Below are positions 19,845 to 29,420 of a DNA stretch of 64,000 nucleotides, one piece after another (the first letter of the stretch is position 1; every line of letters begins with the position of its first letter). Below the pieces are notes generated by a model, which ran no database searches, was not told the DNA's origin, and saw only the letters and a list, made by a program, of their open reading frames with translations. Origin of the DNA: Aegicerativicinus sediminis (GTDB taxonomy: Bacteria; Bacteroidota; Bacteroidia; Flavobacteriales; Flavobacteriaceae); contig NZ_CP064295.1 in NCBI RefSeq assembly GCF_015476115.1, forward strand, positions 3,032,001 to 3,096,000, given 5' to 3'. The position numbers and the translations under genes are program-made.

Positions 19845-20294
19845 CTAGTTAGTTTTTGAATTCTCGTAGATCTGTTTGTTAGCAATCATATTATTTATAA
19901 TCTCTGCTACCTCATAAAAATGATTGAGTTGATCTTCACTTACTTTAGACCTGATGGCATCATTAAAGGTTAATACCTTTTCTCTAGCGTAAGCTCGCTT
20001 TTCCCTACCAAAGGCGGTAAGGTGAATAATTACGCCTCTACCATCTTCAGGGTTTGGACGTCTTTCAATTAAATCTCGGGCTTCCATGGATTTAAGAGTT
20101 CTTGAAAGGCTAGTAGCTTCCATACCCATTTTTGGGCCTAGAGAGGTTGAAGGTGTGCCGTTTTCAGGGTCAATGCTTAACAATGCAAAACCTACCGCCA
20201 TGGTTACTCCAAATTGGGCGGCCTCTTCATTATACATTTTGTTTACTGCTAACCAAGTGGTTCTCAGAACATAATCAATAGTCTTGTCTTTCAT
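19845..20294 (-). CDS. MarR-family transcriptional regulator
   Basis: 149 residues. The winged-helix segment has LGPKMGMEATSLSRTLKSME (recognition helix) and RPNPEDGRGVIIHLTAFGREK (wing and following strand). It is the first gene of the beta-oxidation operon and is preceded by a perfect 24-bp palindrome 31 bp before the start codon. The likely model is a repressor that controls its own operon and is released by an acyl-CoA or related ligand, as for several MarR-type fatty-acid regulators. The ligand is inferred from the neighbours only. Confidence 0.92.
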   Translation of the reverse strand: MKDKTIDYVLRTTWLAVNKMYNEEAAQFGVTMAVGFALLSIDPENGTPSTSLGPKMGMEATSLSRTLKSMEARDLIERRPNPEDGRGVIIHLTAFGREKRAYAREKVLTFNDAIRSKVSEDQLNHFYEVAEIINNMIANKQIYENSKTN

Positions 20295-20311
20295 GAAATT
20301 CTTCCGATTCG

Positions 20312-20348
20312 TAAATATAGTAATATTTATTATGCACGCATAATAAAT
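20312..20348 (-). promoter_or_regulatory. Palindromic MarR-type operator and probable promoter of the beta-oxidation operon
   Basis: ATTTATTATGC (20325-20335), a 2-base centre and GCATAATAAAT (20338-20348) form a perfect 11-bp-arm inverted repeat. Five bases downstream on the minus strand is TATATTTA (20312-20319), one mismatch from the Bacteroidota -7 element TAnnTTTG. The palindrome thus fills the -7/-33 spacer, where a bound MarR dimer would block RNA polymerase. No good -33 TTG is visible. Confidence 0.8.
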
Positions 20349-20390
20349 TAATAAAATATTTGGAAGAATTGTTGAGGTTAGAAGGGAAGG

Positions 20391-22160
20391 TTAGCGGTAA
20401 ATTCTATCATAAAGATTTTGATATATACCTTTAATAATGTCCCTTTTCATTTTCATGGTTGGGGTTAATTGACCTCCCTCAATACTCCAGGTATCTGGTG
20501 TTAGTTCGAAGCGTTTGATTTGTTCCCATTTACCAAACTGGGCATTACATTTATCCACCTCTTTTTGAATACGGTCATTAACTTCTTTGCAGGCAACCAA
20601 TTCCTCATTGGTAGTACCTACATTAACATTTTTGAGTTTGGCCCAATCACGTACAAATTCAAAATTTGGCTGTATGAGCGCCGCAGGCATTTTTTCTCCT
20701 TCGCCTACCACCATAATTTGCTCAATAAATCGGGATTGTTTTAGTTCATTTTCTAAAAGGGCTGGAATCACATATTTTCCACCAGAGGTTTTAAACATTT
20801 CCTTCTTTCTCCCCGTTATCTTTAAAAAGCCATCCTCATCTATGATCCCCTTGTCACCTGTATGAAAATAATCCCCTGTCATCACTTCCGCCGTACGTTC
20901 TGGATCTTTGTAATAGCCCTTCATAATATTAGGGCCCTTAACTAAAATTTCTCCATCCTCGGCAATTTTCACTTCTACCCTTGGAATAGGTTTTCCTACA
21001 GTGCCAATCTTATAATTATTATCAGCTAACTGTCCGACTGATACCACTGGAGAGGTTTCCGTAAGTCCATAACCTTCCATAACGGGCATGCCAGCTGCGC
21101 CAAAAATTCGGGCAAGTCGTGGCTGAAGAGGTGCACTACCAGATACCATACTAATTAATTCACCGCCTAAGGCGGCTTGCCATTTGCTAAATATTAGTTT
21201 GCGTGCAACTTTTAATTGTGTTTCATACCACCAGCCATTTTTGCCATAGGGTTCCCATTTTTCACCTAAACTTATGGCCCAAAAGAAAAGGGCTTTTTTA
21301 ATGCCAGTTAATTCTTCGCCTTTTGCATGTATTTTATCAAATACCTTTTCCAACAGTCTAGGAACAACCGTCATAAATATAGGTTGAATTTCGCGCGCAT
21401 TGTCTCCAATTTTTTCTAGGTTTTCTGCATAATACATGGAAAAACCAGAATATTGGTAGATATAAATAATAACTCTTTCAAAAATATGGCATATAGGAAG
21501 GAAGCTTAAAACCTTTGAATTATTTCCTATCTGCGGTAATCTATCCACTGTATCTAATACATTACTAGTAATATTGTCATGGGTGAGCATAACGCCTTTG
21601 GGACGGCCAGTTGTACCAGACGTATAGATGATAGTTGCCAAATCATCTGGTGAAATGGAGTCTTTTAAACTTTCAACTTCTGATTGATTGGAATCATCGG
21701 CACCAATATTAAAAAGCTCAGAATAATGCTTGCATCCAGGGATATGATCGAATGAAAAAACATTTTTTAAGGCAGTCTCATCCTTAATTTCCAAAACCTT
21801 ATCTAAAACCTCTTGATCGGAAACAAAACAATAAATACTTTCAGAATGGTTTAGAACATACTTATAATCTTCGGCGGAAATCGTTGGGTAGATTGGAATA
21901 TCCTGGGCCCCGATTTGAAGAATGCCAATGTCCATAATATTCCATTCGGTTCTGTTGGTGCTGGATATTAAGGCTATTTTATCATTTTTCTTCACGCCCA
22001 ACCGTAGCAATGCCCTGCTAACCATATTCGCTTTGTCCACATATTCTTGTGTGGATGTAGCTTCCCATTTACCATCTTTTTTGGTATTGAGAGCCTTTTG
22101 TAAATTGAATTTTTCTAATTGGAAATAAGGAAAATCAAAAAGCCTAGTTGGAGTGGTCAT
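20391..22160 (-). CDS. Long-chain acyl-CoA synthetase (AMP-forming)
   Basis: 589 residues of the adenylate-forming superfamily. It activates fatty acids to acyl-CoA through an acyl-adenylate. The nucleotide motif TIIYTSGTTGRPKGVMLTHD is around residues 190-210, followed by VMEGYGLTETSPVVS and GDYFHTGDKGIIDEDGFLKI. The hinge and the Lys-containing A10 segment are near the C-terminus (QLTPTMKMKRDIIKG). Length and motifs match the FadD15/FACL-like group. It ends 97 bp before marR, so it may feed the beta-oxidation operon but is probably transcribed from its own promoter upstream of 22160. Confidence 0.93.
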   Translation of the reverse strand: MTTPTRLFDFPYFQLEKFNLQKALNTKKDGKWEATSTQEYVDKANMVSRALLRLGVKKNDKIALISSTNRTEWNIMDIGILQIGAQDIPIYPTISAEDYKYVLNHSESIYCFVSDQEVLDKVLEIKDETALKNVFSFDHIPGCKHYSELFNIGADDSNQSEVESLKDSISPDDLATIIYTSGTTGRPKGVMLTHDNITSNVLDTVDRLPQIGNNSKVLSFLPICHIFERVIIYIYQYSGFSMYYAENLEKIGDNAREIQPIFMTVVPRLLEKVFDKIHAKGEELTGIKKALFFWAISLGEKWEPYGKNGWWYETQLKVARKLIFSKWQAALGGELISMVSGSAPLQPRLARIFGAAGMPVMEGYGLTETSPVVSVGQLADNNYKIGTVGKPIPRVEVKIAEDGEILVKGPNIMKGYYKDPERTAEVMTGDYFHTGDKGIIDEDGFLKITGRKKEMFKTSGGKYVIPALLENELKQSRFIEQIMVVGEGEKMPAALIQPNFEFVRDWAKLKNVNVGTTNEELVACKEVNDRIQKEVDKCNAQFGKWEQIKRFELTPDTWSIEGGQLTPTMKMKRDIIKGIYQNLYDRIYR

Positions 22161-22224
22161 TCGTTAATTATGATTAGTCTTAATGCAAATTATGAAAAAG
22201 AGACATATCATCAAATGAATTCGT

Positions 22225-22255
22225 AAAAAAGGAGCCTATAAATTATAGACTCCTT
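22225..22255 (-). terminator. Rho-independent terminator after purL
   Basis: On the minus strand AAGGAGTCTATA pairs with TATAGGCTCCTT (one T-G wobble) and is followed by six T. It lies 54 bp after the purL stop and before the acyl-CoA synthetase gene. Confidence 0.82.
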
Positions 22256-22308
22256 AAATTTTCCTTTATTAAAGATTGAACTTTAACTGAATAAGTAAAA
22301 ATTGAATG

Positions 22309-25300
22309 TTATGAATGTTTCTCAATCCATTCCCTTGCATTTACAAAAGCCTGCAGCCAAGGCGTAACTTCATCCCTTCGGTCATGAGGGTAATGTGCCC
22401 AATTCCATTGGAAGGTAGAACGTTCAATGTGCGGCATAGTAACTAAATGGCGCCCAGTTTTATCCGTCATCATAGCAGTATTGTAATCTGAACCATTTGG
22501 ATTGTGTGGATATTCTGAATAAGCATAAGTTGCTACAATGTCATACTTTTCCCTATCAAGAGGAAGATGGAATTTACCTTCACCATGAGATATCCAAACT
22601 CCTAGTGTAGAACCTTCTAAATTTGAAAGCATCACAGAATTATTTTTCTCAATGGTTACCGAAGTAAACCCACTTTCGTGTTTATGGGAATCGTTATGAA
22701 GCATTTTTCCATGTATGTCATGCTCAGGATTAATCAATTCCAATTCCATCCATAATTGACAGCCATTACAAATTCCGACGGATAGTGTATCAGGTCGCGC
22801 GAAAAATTTGTTCAAAGCTTCACGAGCCTTTTCATTGTATAAAAATGCACCAGCCCATCCTTTAGCAGATCCTAATACGTCTGAATTTGAGAAACCTCCA
22901 ACTGCTCCAATAAATTGAATGTCCTCCAGAGTTTCACGTCCAGATATAAGATCAGTCATGTGAACATCTTTAACGTCAAACCCTGCAAGATACATAGCGT
23001 TTGCCATTTCGCGCTCACTATTACTTCCTTTCTCCCGAATAATGGCAGCCTTAGGTCGTTGTTTAGAGTCATCTATCTTAGGAAGTTTTCCTGTGAAAAA
23101 TTCTGGGAACTTATAGGAAAGAGGCTGTACTTTATAATTCTTGTAACGATCCTCTGCCAAATTATTAGAAGTTTGCTTCGAGTCTAATAAATAAGAAGTC
23201 TTGTACCAAACATCTCGAAGCTCTGAAATATTCAAGTTAAACTTGTCCATGCCATTGGTGATATTCATATTGGCACTCTCGGTAACCTTACCTATTTTGA
23301 TAAACTCAATGGCATTATCTTGTAAAATAGCTTCGGCTTCGTCCTTCAACTGAACAACAATTCCAATATTTTCTGAATAAAGAAGTTTAATAGAATCTTG
23401 CTCATTTAATGCTGTAAGGTCTAGATCAGCTCCGAGATTATTGTCCGCAAAACACATTTCTAACAAGGTTGTTATTAAACCACCAGAACCAATATCATGT
23501 CCAGCAACAACTAATTCATTTTTAATTAGTTTCTGAATTGTATTGAACGTGTTTTTGAAATATTCTGCATCAGTAATTGTTGGTGATTCTGTGCCCAATG
23601 CATTCACTATTTGGGCGAAAGAACTTCCACCAAGCTTAAAACTGTCTTTGGAAAAATTCACATAATAAATATTTCCTTCTCCTAGCTTTAGGACTGGCTC
23701 AACCACTTTCTTTATATCGCTACAATGGCCAGCAGCTGAAATAATTACCGTGCCAGGAGCTATAACTTCCGCATCCTTGTATTTCTGCTTCATGGAAAGG
23801 GAATCCTTTCCCGTTGGTACGTTGATACCTAATTGGATAGAAAATTCTGAAACTGCTTCAACTGCTTCATAAAGACGTGCGTCCTCACCTTCATTCCTAC
23901 ATGGCCACATCCAGTTTGCGGAAAGTGACACACTTTTCAAGTCATTTTCTAATGGCGCCCAAATAATGTTTGTAAGAGCTTCCCCTATACTATTTCGGCT
24001 ACCAGCAATAGGGTCGATTAATGCTGATACTGGTGAATGACCAATTGAAGTTGCAATACCTTCTTTCCCATTATAGTCAATTGCCATAACACCGACATTA
24101 TTTAGCGGTAATTGAAGAGGTCCGGCGCATTGTTGTTTTGCAACGCGGCCCCCAACGCAACGATCAACCTTATTGGTAAGCCAATCTTTACAAGCAACCG
24201 CTTCTAGTTGAAGCAATTGCTCAAGATATTTTTGAAAATTATCAGGGTTGTAAGCCAAATCCTTATAAACACGATTTACAGTTGAATCGTTCATATAAGT
24301 TTTTGGGGAACTGCCGAACATATCCTCAAGAGCCAAATCCATAGGAGTATTTCCTTTAGATTCTGAACTAAAGCAAAAACGTTGATCATCCGTTACATTG
24401 CCAACAACATAGGAAGGCGAGCGTTCCCTTTCGGCAATTCTGTTAAGATCGCCCAAATATTTTTCTGCAATCAATAATCCCATACGTTCTTGAGATTCGT
24501 TGCCAATAATTTCTTTATCTGAAAGGGTAGGGTCGCCAATAGGAAGTTTATCCAAATCGATGCGACCACCAGTATCTTCAATTAATTCGGAAAGACAGTT
24601 AAGATGTCCTCCTGCACCATGATCGTGGATTGAAATAATGTGGTTTTCTTCACTTTCTACCATTCCACGGACAACATTTGCAGCTCGTTTTTGCATTTCT
24701 GGATTAGATCGCTGGACGGCATTTAGTTCAATGCCTGATTCAAATTCGCCAGTGTCTGCCGAAGAAACAGCAGCGCCGCCCATCCCAATTCTATAGTTTT
24801 CTCCCCCAAGTACTACAATTTTGTCCCCAGGTTTGGGAGTATCTTTTAATGCTTGTGAAGCTTTTCCATAACCTATACCACCCGCCAACATAATCACTTT
24901 GTCATAACCCAATTTTCGTGCAGGAATATCACATTCAGTAATATTTTCTTCATGTTCAAACGTAAATAGTGATCCGCAAATTAGAGGTTGCCCAAACTTA
25001 TTACCAAAGTCTGAAGCCCCATTGGAGGCTTTTATAAGAATATCGATTGGAGTTTGGTATAACCAAGGTCGCTCATTAAAATGTTGCTCCCATGGTCTGT
25101 CCTTTTCCAAACGGGAATAGGATGTCATGTAAACGGCTGTTCCTGCTAAAGGTATTGCACCTTTACCTCCAGCTAGACGATCCCTGATTTCCCCTCCAGA
25201 TCCGGTTGCAGCCCCATTGAATGGCTCAACAGTAGTTGGAAAGTTGTGTGTTTCTGCTTTAAGGGAAATGACCGAATCGAATGGTGATTTTTTATAAAAA

Positions 25301-25992
25301 TCAGGTACATCTGGTCTTTTAGGAGCAAATTGTTCAACAGTTGGGCCTTCCACAAAAGCCACGTTATCCTTATAAGCAGAAACGATATAATTCGGGTTTG
25401 TTTCCGAAGTTTTCTTTATCAGTTTAAAAAGTGAAGACGGTTTTTCCTTACCATCTATGACAAAAACACCATTAAAAATTTTATGTCTGCAGTGCTCACT
25501 GTTTACTTGCGAAAAGCCAAATACTTCTGAATCGGTTAAAGGTCTACCAATACGGTTGGAAACATCATTAAGATAATCTATTTCCTCCTCGCTTAAAGCC
25601 AATCCTTCAGATGCATTATACCCCGCAATATCCTCAATATCTATAATGGGTTCAGGCTCAATATCTATAGTAAATGTATTTTGATTTAACCCCTTAAATT
25701 TTTGAGAAATCATAGGGTCATAAGCAGAAAAATCTTCCTGAACATTTTCGAATTCCTCAATTCTGAGAATTCCAGAAATACCCATATTCTGAGTAATTTC
25801 AACAGCATTGGTACTCCAAGGCGTAATCATTGCAGCTCTTGGGCCAACAAAAAAGGCGTCTAAAGACGCCACAGAAAGCTTAGGCTGGTTGCCAAACAAC
25901 CATTCTAATTTTGAGATATCTTCTTTGCTAAGTTCTTTGGTGGTTTGAACGGCATAGATCTTTCCGTCGGTCTTTCCAAAAAAGTGAATCAT
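22309..25992 (-). CDS. purL: Phosphoribosylformylglycinamidine synthase, single-chain
   Basis: 1227 residues from the ATG at 25990-25992 (MIHFFGKTDGKIYAVQTTKE), the start usual in this class. An ATG 21 bp upstream would leave almost no leader after the -7 element at 26024. It makes FGAM from FGAR, glutamine and ATP in purine synthesis. It is the large fused form: N-terminal PurS-like part, two AIRS-like ATPase halves (VSLKAETHNFPTTVEPFNGA, GSGGEIRDR; PTGKDSLSMKQKY) and a C-terminal glutamine amidotransferase with GICNGCQLWMEL (nucleophile Cys), plus the late His/Glu region. Transcribed alone. Confidence 0.96.
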   Translation of the reverse strand: MIHFFGKTDGKIYAVQTTKELSKEDISKLEWLFGNQPKLSVASLDAFFVGPRAAMITPWSTNAVEITQNMGISGILRIEEFENVQEDFSAYDPMISQKFKGLNQNTFTIDIEPEPIIDIEDIAGYNASEGLALSEEEIDYLNDVSNRIGRPLTDSEVFGFSQVNSEHCRHKIFNGVFVIDGKEKPSSLFKLIKKTSETNPNYIVSAYKDNVAFVEGPTVEQFAPKRPDVPDFYKKSPFDSVISLKAETHNFPTTVEPFNGAATGSGGEIRDRLAGGKGAIPLAGTAVYMTSYSRLEKDRPWEQHFNERPWLYQTPIDILIKASNGASDFGNKFGQPLICGSLFTFEHEENITECDIPARKLGYDKVIMLAGGIGYGKASQALKDTPKPGDKIVVLGGENYRIGMGGAAVSSADTGEFESGIELNAVQRSNPEMQKRAANVVRGMVESEENHIISIHDHGAGGHLNCLSELIEDTGGRIDLDKLPIGDPTLSDKEIIGNESQERMGLLIAEKYLGDLNRIAERERSPSYVVGNVTDDQRFCFSSESKGNTPMDLALEDMFGSSPKTYMNDSTVNRVYKDLAYNPDNFQKYLEQLLQLEAVACKDWLTNKVDRCVGGRVAKQQCAGPLQLPLNNVGVMAIDYNGKEGIATSIGHSPVSALIDPIAGSRNSIGEALTNIIWAPLENDLKSVSLSANWMWPCRNEGEDARLYEAVEAVSEFSIQLGINVPTGKDSLSMKQKYKDAEVIAPGTVIISAAGHCSDIKKVVEPVLKLGEGNIYYVNFSKDSFKLGGSSFAQIVNALGTESPTITDAEYFKNTFNTIQKLIKNELVVAGHDIGSGGLITTLLEMCFADNNLGADLDLTALNEQDSIKLLYSENIGIVVQLKDEAEAILQDNAIEFIKIGKVTESANMNITNGMDKFNLNISELRDVWYKTSYLLDSKQTSNNLAEDRYKNYKVQPLSYKFPEFFTGKLPKIDDSKQRPKAAIIREKGSNSEREMANAMYLAGFDVKDVHMTDLISGRETLEDIQFIGAVGGFSNSDVLGSAKGWAGAFLYNEKAREALNKFFARPDTLSVGICNGCQLWMELELINPEHDIHGKMLHNDSHKHESGFTSVTIEKNNSVMLSNLEGSTLGVWISHGEGKFHLPLDREKYDIVATYAYSEYPHNPNGSDYNTAMMTDKTGRHLVTMPHIERSTFQWNWAHYPHDRRDEVTPWLQAFVNAREWIEKHS

Positions 25993-26023
25993 GGGTTCTG
26001 AAGTGCTTATCAATTGAACAGTG

Positions 26024-26031
26024 CAAAAATA
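26024..26031 (-). promoter_or_regulatory. Putative -7 element of purL
   Basis: TATTTTTG followed by CAC on the minus strand matches TAnnTTTG, about 30 bp before the purL ATG. No TTG lies at the usual distance, so the -33 part is not assigned. Confidence 0.55.
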
Positions 26032-26102
26032 CCTATTTTATGCGATTAAACACTTCGCAATTTTTAAAATCAATATGCTATTTATAAAAGGCTTTTCAAC
26101 AA

Positions 26103-26963
26103 TTAAAAATAGGTTTTCAATATGCGGGTTACGGAGCCCTTATAGCTTTGTCCGAATAAATTTAAATGCACCAAAAGGTAATAGAGTTGGTATATATCTA
26201 TTCTTGCTTCCAATCCTGAAGAACTAGCATTTTTGCTGAAATATCCTTGGTAGAATGCCGAATTAAATCCTCCGAAAAGTTTCGTCATTGCAATATCTAC
26301 TTCAGAATGGCCATAATAACTGGCGGGGTCAATTAAATATGCCTGTCCTGAAAGTGAAATAAGGAAATTACCACCCCACAAATCTCCATGAAGGAGGGAG
26401 GGTTTTGGAGTTCCTAATAATGAATTTAAATTTTTGATTATCGAATGTTCAGAAGGGCATTCACCAGGCAATAACCTTCCAGAACTAAAAGCAATTTGTA
26501 ATTGAGGTTTTAACCTTTGCAAAAAATAGAATTCCACCCAATTTTCGAAAATTAAATTTTGCTGAGGTAGACTACCAATAAAATTGCTGGATTCCCAACC
26601 GAAAGTTTGGTGCGAACATTCATGCAATTTTGCCAAGTCTTCTCCAAATGCATACATTTCCTCATTAGAAGGTTTTTTAGATTCAACATATTCCAATAAA
26701 AGAAAAGCTTTGGAATTAATAGATCCTACGTGTATGACATTTGGAGTTAGGATAGTTCCACTTTTTTGAATCTCATTCAATCCTTTAGCCTCCTCATGAA
26801 ACATTTTTAAGGCATCAGATTTTCCATTAATTTTTATAAAATAGGAATGATATTGAGTTGATATTTTATAAGCTTCAGAAATATCACCTCCTAATTCGGG
26901 GAGAACTGCAGTAATTTTATTATCGAGTATTTCTGTGAGGAGCTGTTTTAATTTAGAATCCAT
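26103..26963 (-). CDS. Fructosamine/ketosamine-3-kinase family protein
   Basis: 286 residues. The kinase-like fold of the aminoglycoside-phosphotransferase type is seen in LLHGDLWGGNFLIS (catalytic HGDxxxxN) and YLIDPASYYGHSEVDIAMTK (metal-binding Asp). The N-terminal lobe has YFIKINGKSDALKMFHEEAKG with the ATP-binding Lys and Glu. Family members phosphorylate sugar-amine (Amadori) adducts on proteins or free ribulosamines and so start their repair. It is 10 bp downstream of the RNA methyltransferase gene and probably co-transcribed with it. Confidence 0.88.
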   Translation of the reverse strand: MDSKLKQLLTEILDNKITAVLPELGGDISEAYKISTQYHSYFIKINGKSDALKMFHEEAKGLNEIQKSGTILTPNVIHVGSINSKAFLLLEYVESKKPSNEEMYAFGEDLAKLHECSHQTFGWESSNFIGSLPQQNLIFENWVEFYFLQRLKPQLQIAFSSGRLLPGECPSEHSIIKNLNSLLGTPKPSLLHGDLWGGNFLISLSGQAYLIDPASYYGHSEVDIAMTKLFGGFNSAFYQGYFSKNASSSGLEARIDIYQLYYLLVHLNLFGQSYKGSVTRILKTYF

Positions 26964-26973
26964 TTAGCATATG

Positions 26974-28188
26974 TTAGGAAATACGTTCCAACTTTGCCAT
27001 ATAAAAACCATCATTTCCGGTTTTGTGAGACAGAATTTTGTCATCCTTAACCAGTTTAAAATCCTTTCCTTCCTCACTTTGTAAAAATGACTTCACCTGA
27101 TTTTGGTTTTCCGAAGGTAATATTGAACAGGTGGCATACACCAATTTTCCACCTGGCTTAACCATTTTAGAATAGTCTTTTAACAGCTTTTGTTGGGTTT
27201 CCCTAATTTCATTTAAAAACTCTGGGCGTAATTTCCATTTTGCATCTGGATTTCGTCTTAGGACTCCAAGACCTGTACATGGCGCATCGATTAAGACTCT
27301 GTCCATTTTACCATGTAATTTTTTTATCACCTTGGTTGAATCTATTAACCTCGTTTCAATATTGTGTACGCCATTTCTCTTTGCCCGACGTTTTAATTCA
27401 TTCAATTTATTTTGATATATATCTAAAGCGATTATTTGCCCTTTATTATCCATTGTATCAGCTATATGAAGGGATTTACCGCCAGCCCCTGCACAAGTAT
27501 CGGCCACTCTCATACCTGGTTCTGCCTCAATGTATGAAGCCACTAGTTGGGAGGATGCATCTTGAACCTCGAACCATCCATTTTTAAATGCTTCTGTTTG
27601 AAAGACGTTTCCTCTCTCTTTTAATTTTAACGCATTAGGTAACTTAGATAGGTTTTCGGTTTCAAAACCTGCATCAAAAAGTTCAGCTTTTACTTTATCT
27701 ACATTGGTCTTAAGTGTATTTACTCTTAAAACGACATCAGCCTGCTCGTTTAATGCAGCTATTTCTTTTGTCCAGATAGGTTCTCCAAGTTCTTCAATGC
27801 CCAACTCATCCATCCAATCTGGAATCGATTCTCTGTATTTTCTTATTTTCTGTAATTCATCAAACCTCCCCTTTATTCTTCTATTAGGAGTATCCTTAAA
27901 GTATGGCCAATCGGGAAGTTTAATGCCTCTAAGTGTTGCCCAGACAGCGAATACACGCCATAAATCATCACGGCTATATGGTGATTTTACTTCTGCAATT
28001 GAGGTGTATAAGCGTTTCCACCGTACAATTTCATAAATCGTTTCAGCTACAAACCCTCTATCCCTGCTTCCCCAGCGTTTATCTCGTTTAAGTAATTTCT
28101 CTATAGTTTTATCTGCATAAGAACCATCATTAAAAATCTCAAGAAGTCCATCGATGACTGCAAAACATAAATTTCGGTGTAAACGCAT
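26974..28188 (-). CDS. RsmB/NOP2-family RNA (cytosine-5) methyltransferase
   Basis: 404 residues. The N-terminal ~110 residues are an RNA-binding NusB-like region (RDRGFVAETIYEIVRWKRLY). The Rossmann methyltransferase has CAGAGGKSLHIA for SAM binding, VLIDAPCTGLGVLRRNPDA (motif IV, Cys for product release) and LVYATCSILPSENQNQ (motif VI, catalytic Cys). These mark the m5C methyltransferase family that acts on rRNA or tRNA. Whether it is the true RsmB (16S C967) cannot be decided without an alignment. A TTG-N17-TAAATTTG promoter precedes it. Confidence 0.9.
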   Translation of the reverse strand: MRLHRNLCFAVIDGLLEIFNDGSYADKTIEKLLKRDKRWGSRDRGFVAETIYEIVRWKRLYTSIAEVKSPYSRDDLWRVFAVWATLRGIKLPDWPYFKDTPNRRIKGRFDELQKIRKYRESIPDWMDELGIEELGEPIWTKEIAALNEQADVVLRVNTLKTNVDKVKAELFDAGFETENLSKLPNALKLKERGNVFQTEAFKNGWFEVQDASSQLVASYIEAEPGMRVADTCAGAGGKSLHIADTMDNKGQIIALDIYQNKLNELKRRAKRNGVHNIETRLIDSTKVIKKLHGKMDRVLIDAPCTGLGVLRRNPDAKWKLRPEFLNEIRETQQKLLKDYSKMVKPGGKLVYATCSILPSENQNQVKSFLQSEEGKDFKLVKDDKILSHKTGNDGFYMAKLERIS

Positions 28189-28238
28189 AAAATTTTTTAG
28201 GATTAAATCTTACTTGCGTAAGAAGATGTAATTTCGTG

Positions 28239-28266
28239 CAAATTTAGGTATTAAAGTACTTTTCAA
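28239..28266 (-). promoter_or_regulatory. Promoter of the RNA methyltransferase operon
   Basis: On the minus strand TTG (28264-28266) is followed after 17 bp by TAAATTTG (28239-28246) and then CAC. This matches the Bacteroidota primary-sigma consensus and points away from the divergent BNR lipoprotein gene. Confidence 0.7.
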
Positions 28267-28277
28267 ACTTTTTTTCA

Positions 28278-29396
28278 ATGAAGAACTTAAAATCACTCTT
28301 TTCCATCCAGTTAATTGTTGGTTGTTTAATTACGTTTTTAATGGTTTTGTCTTGTAGGGAGGAAGTGGCCTATCTTAAAAAAGATATTTCCACATTGAAG
28401 ATAAATGTTCTTATGGAAGACAGTTTGTTGAATGTAAGAGCTCTGGAGGTGTCTCCTCCAAATATAGGTGTTTTTGCAACCTCAGATGGTAGGATAGGTT
28501 TTATAACTGCCGACGTTCCTATTATGCCCAATGCCAAGACTTCAACATTAACAGTTACAATGGCGCAGAATTTAACCTTCAAAGCTGATACTATTATTCC
28601 AAATTTCAGATCATTAGCTATAACAAACAAAGGTTTATTTGTTATGGGAATTGGGTCTCCCGCTATGTTGTTTAAAGTTGATTCAACAAACACAGTAAAT
28701 GTTGTCTATAGGGAAGATGACCCAAAAGCTTTCTATGACTCTATCGAATTTTGGAATGATGAAGAAGGGATTGCAATCGGTGATCCAACTGGGGATTGTA
28801 TGAGTATTATAATAACGAGAGATGGTGGTAATACTTGGAGTAAAATTGAATGTTCCAAATTGCCTAGAGTAGAAGAGGGTGAGGCTGCTTTTGCTGCTAG
28901 TGATTCAAATATTGCAATCGTGGGTGATGAGGTTTGGGTTGCAACAGGAGGAATGTCGAGTAGAATTTTTTATTCTCCCGATAAAGGAGAAAGTTGGGGT
29001 GTAAAGAACACCCCAATTATTCAAGGCAAAGCCATGCAAGGAATGTTTTCTGTTGATTTTTTTGATTCTTTACATGGGTTTGCTATAGGCGGGGATTTTG
29101 AGGATCCAGGAAACAATCATAATAATAAGATAAGAACTTCAGATGGTGGAATGACCTGGAAGTTGGAAGGAGCAGGTACTGGACCTGGCTATCGCAGCAA
29201 TATTTCCTATATACCTGGAAGAGGCAAAGAGTTAGTTGCTGTAGGTTTCAAGGGAATAGATTATTCCAAAGATGAAGGAAAGACTTGGAGACATTTGAGT
29301 GATGAAGGGTTTTATACGCTTCGTTTTTTAAATGACACTATTGCCTATGCTGGTGGTAAGGGTAGGGTGGCCCTGTTAGTTTTTAGTAGGCAATAA
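28278..29396 (+). CDS. BNR-repeat (YCF48-like) lipoprotein
   Basis: 372 residues. The N-terminal ~28 residues form a lipoprotein signal with lipobox MVLSC. The rest is a beta-propeller with Asp-boxes ITRDGGNTWSKIE, SPDKGESWGV, TSDGGMTWKLEG and SKDEGKTWRHLS, resembling photosystem-II-stability-factor/YCF48-like proteins that are often labelled oxidoreductase in this phylum. A role in assembling an envelope complex is possible, but no catalytic site is visible. The gene is monocistronic and ends in a terminator shared with the ECF module. Confidence 0.82.
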   Translation: MKNLKSLFSIQLIVGCLITFLMVLSCREEVAYLKKDISTLKINVLMEDSLLNVRALEVSPPNIGVFATSDGRIGFITADVPIMPNAKTSTLTVTMAQNLTFKADTIIPNFRSLAITNKGLFVMGIGSPAMLFKVDSTNTVNVVYREDDPKAFYDSIEFWNDEEGIAIGDPTGDCMSIIITRDGGNTWSKIECSKLPRVEEGEAAFAASDSNIAIVGDEVWVATGGMSSRIFYSPDKGESWGVKNTPIIQGKAMQGMFSVDFFDSLHGFAIGGDFEDPGNNHNNKIRTSDGGMTWKLEGAGTGPGYRSNISYIPGRGKELVAVGFKGIDYSKDEGKTWRHLSDEGFYTLRFLNDTIAYAGGKGRVALLVFSRQ

Positions 29397-29420
29397 AAAA
29401 AGGCCAATCGGCCCTTTTTA
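29395..29420. terminator. Bidirectional terminator between convergent genes
   Basis: GGCC-AATC-GGCC core (29402-29413) flanked by seven A on the left and C plus five T on the right. It can end the BNR lipoprotein transcript and, on the other strand, the ECF sigma operon. It overlaps the ends of both coding regions by a few bases. Confidence 0.75.

Noticed and set aside
25993-26013. Upstream ATG for purL
   Set aside because: It would leave only a few bases of leader after the -7 element at 26024-26031, and MIHFFG at 25992 is the usual start.
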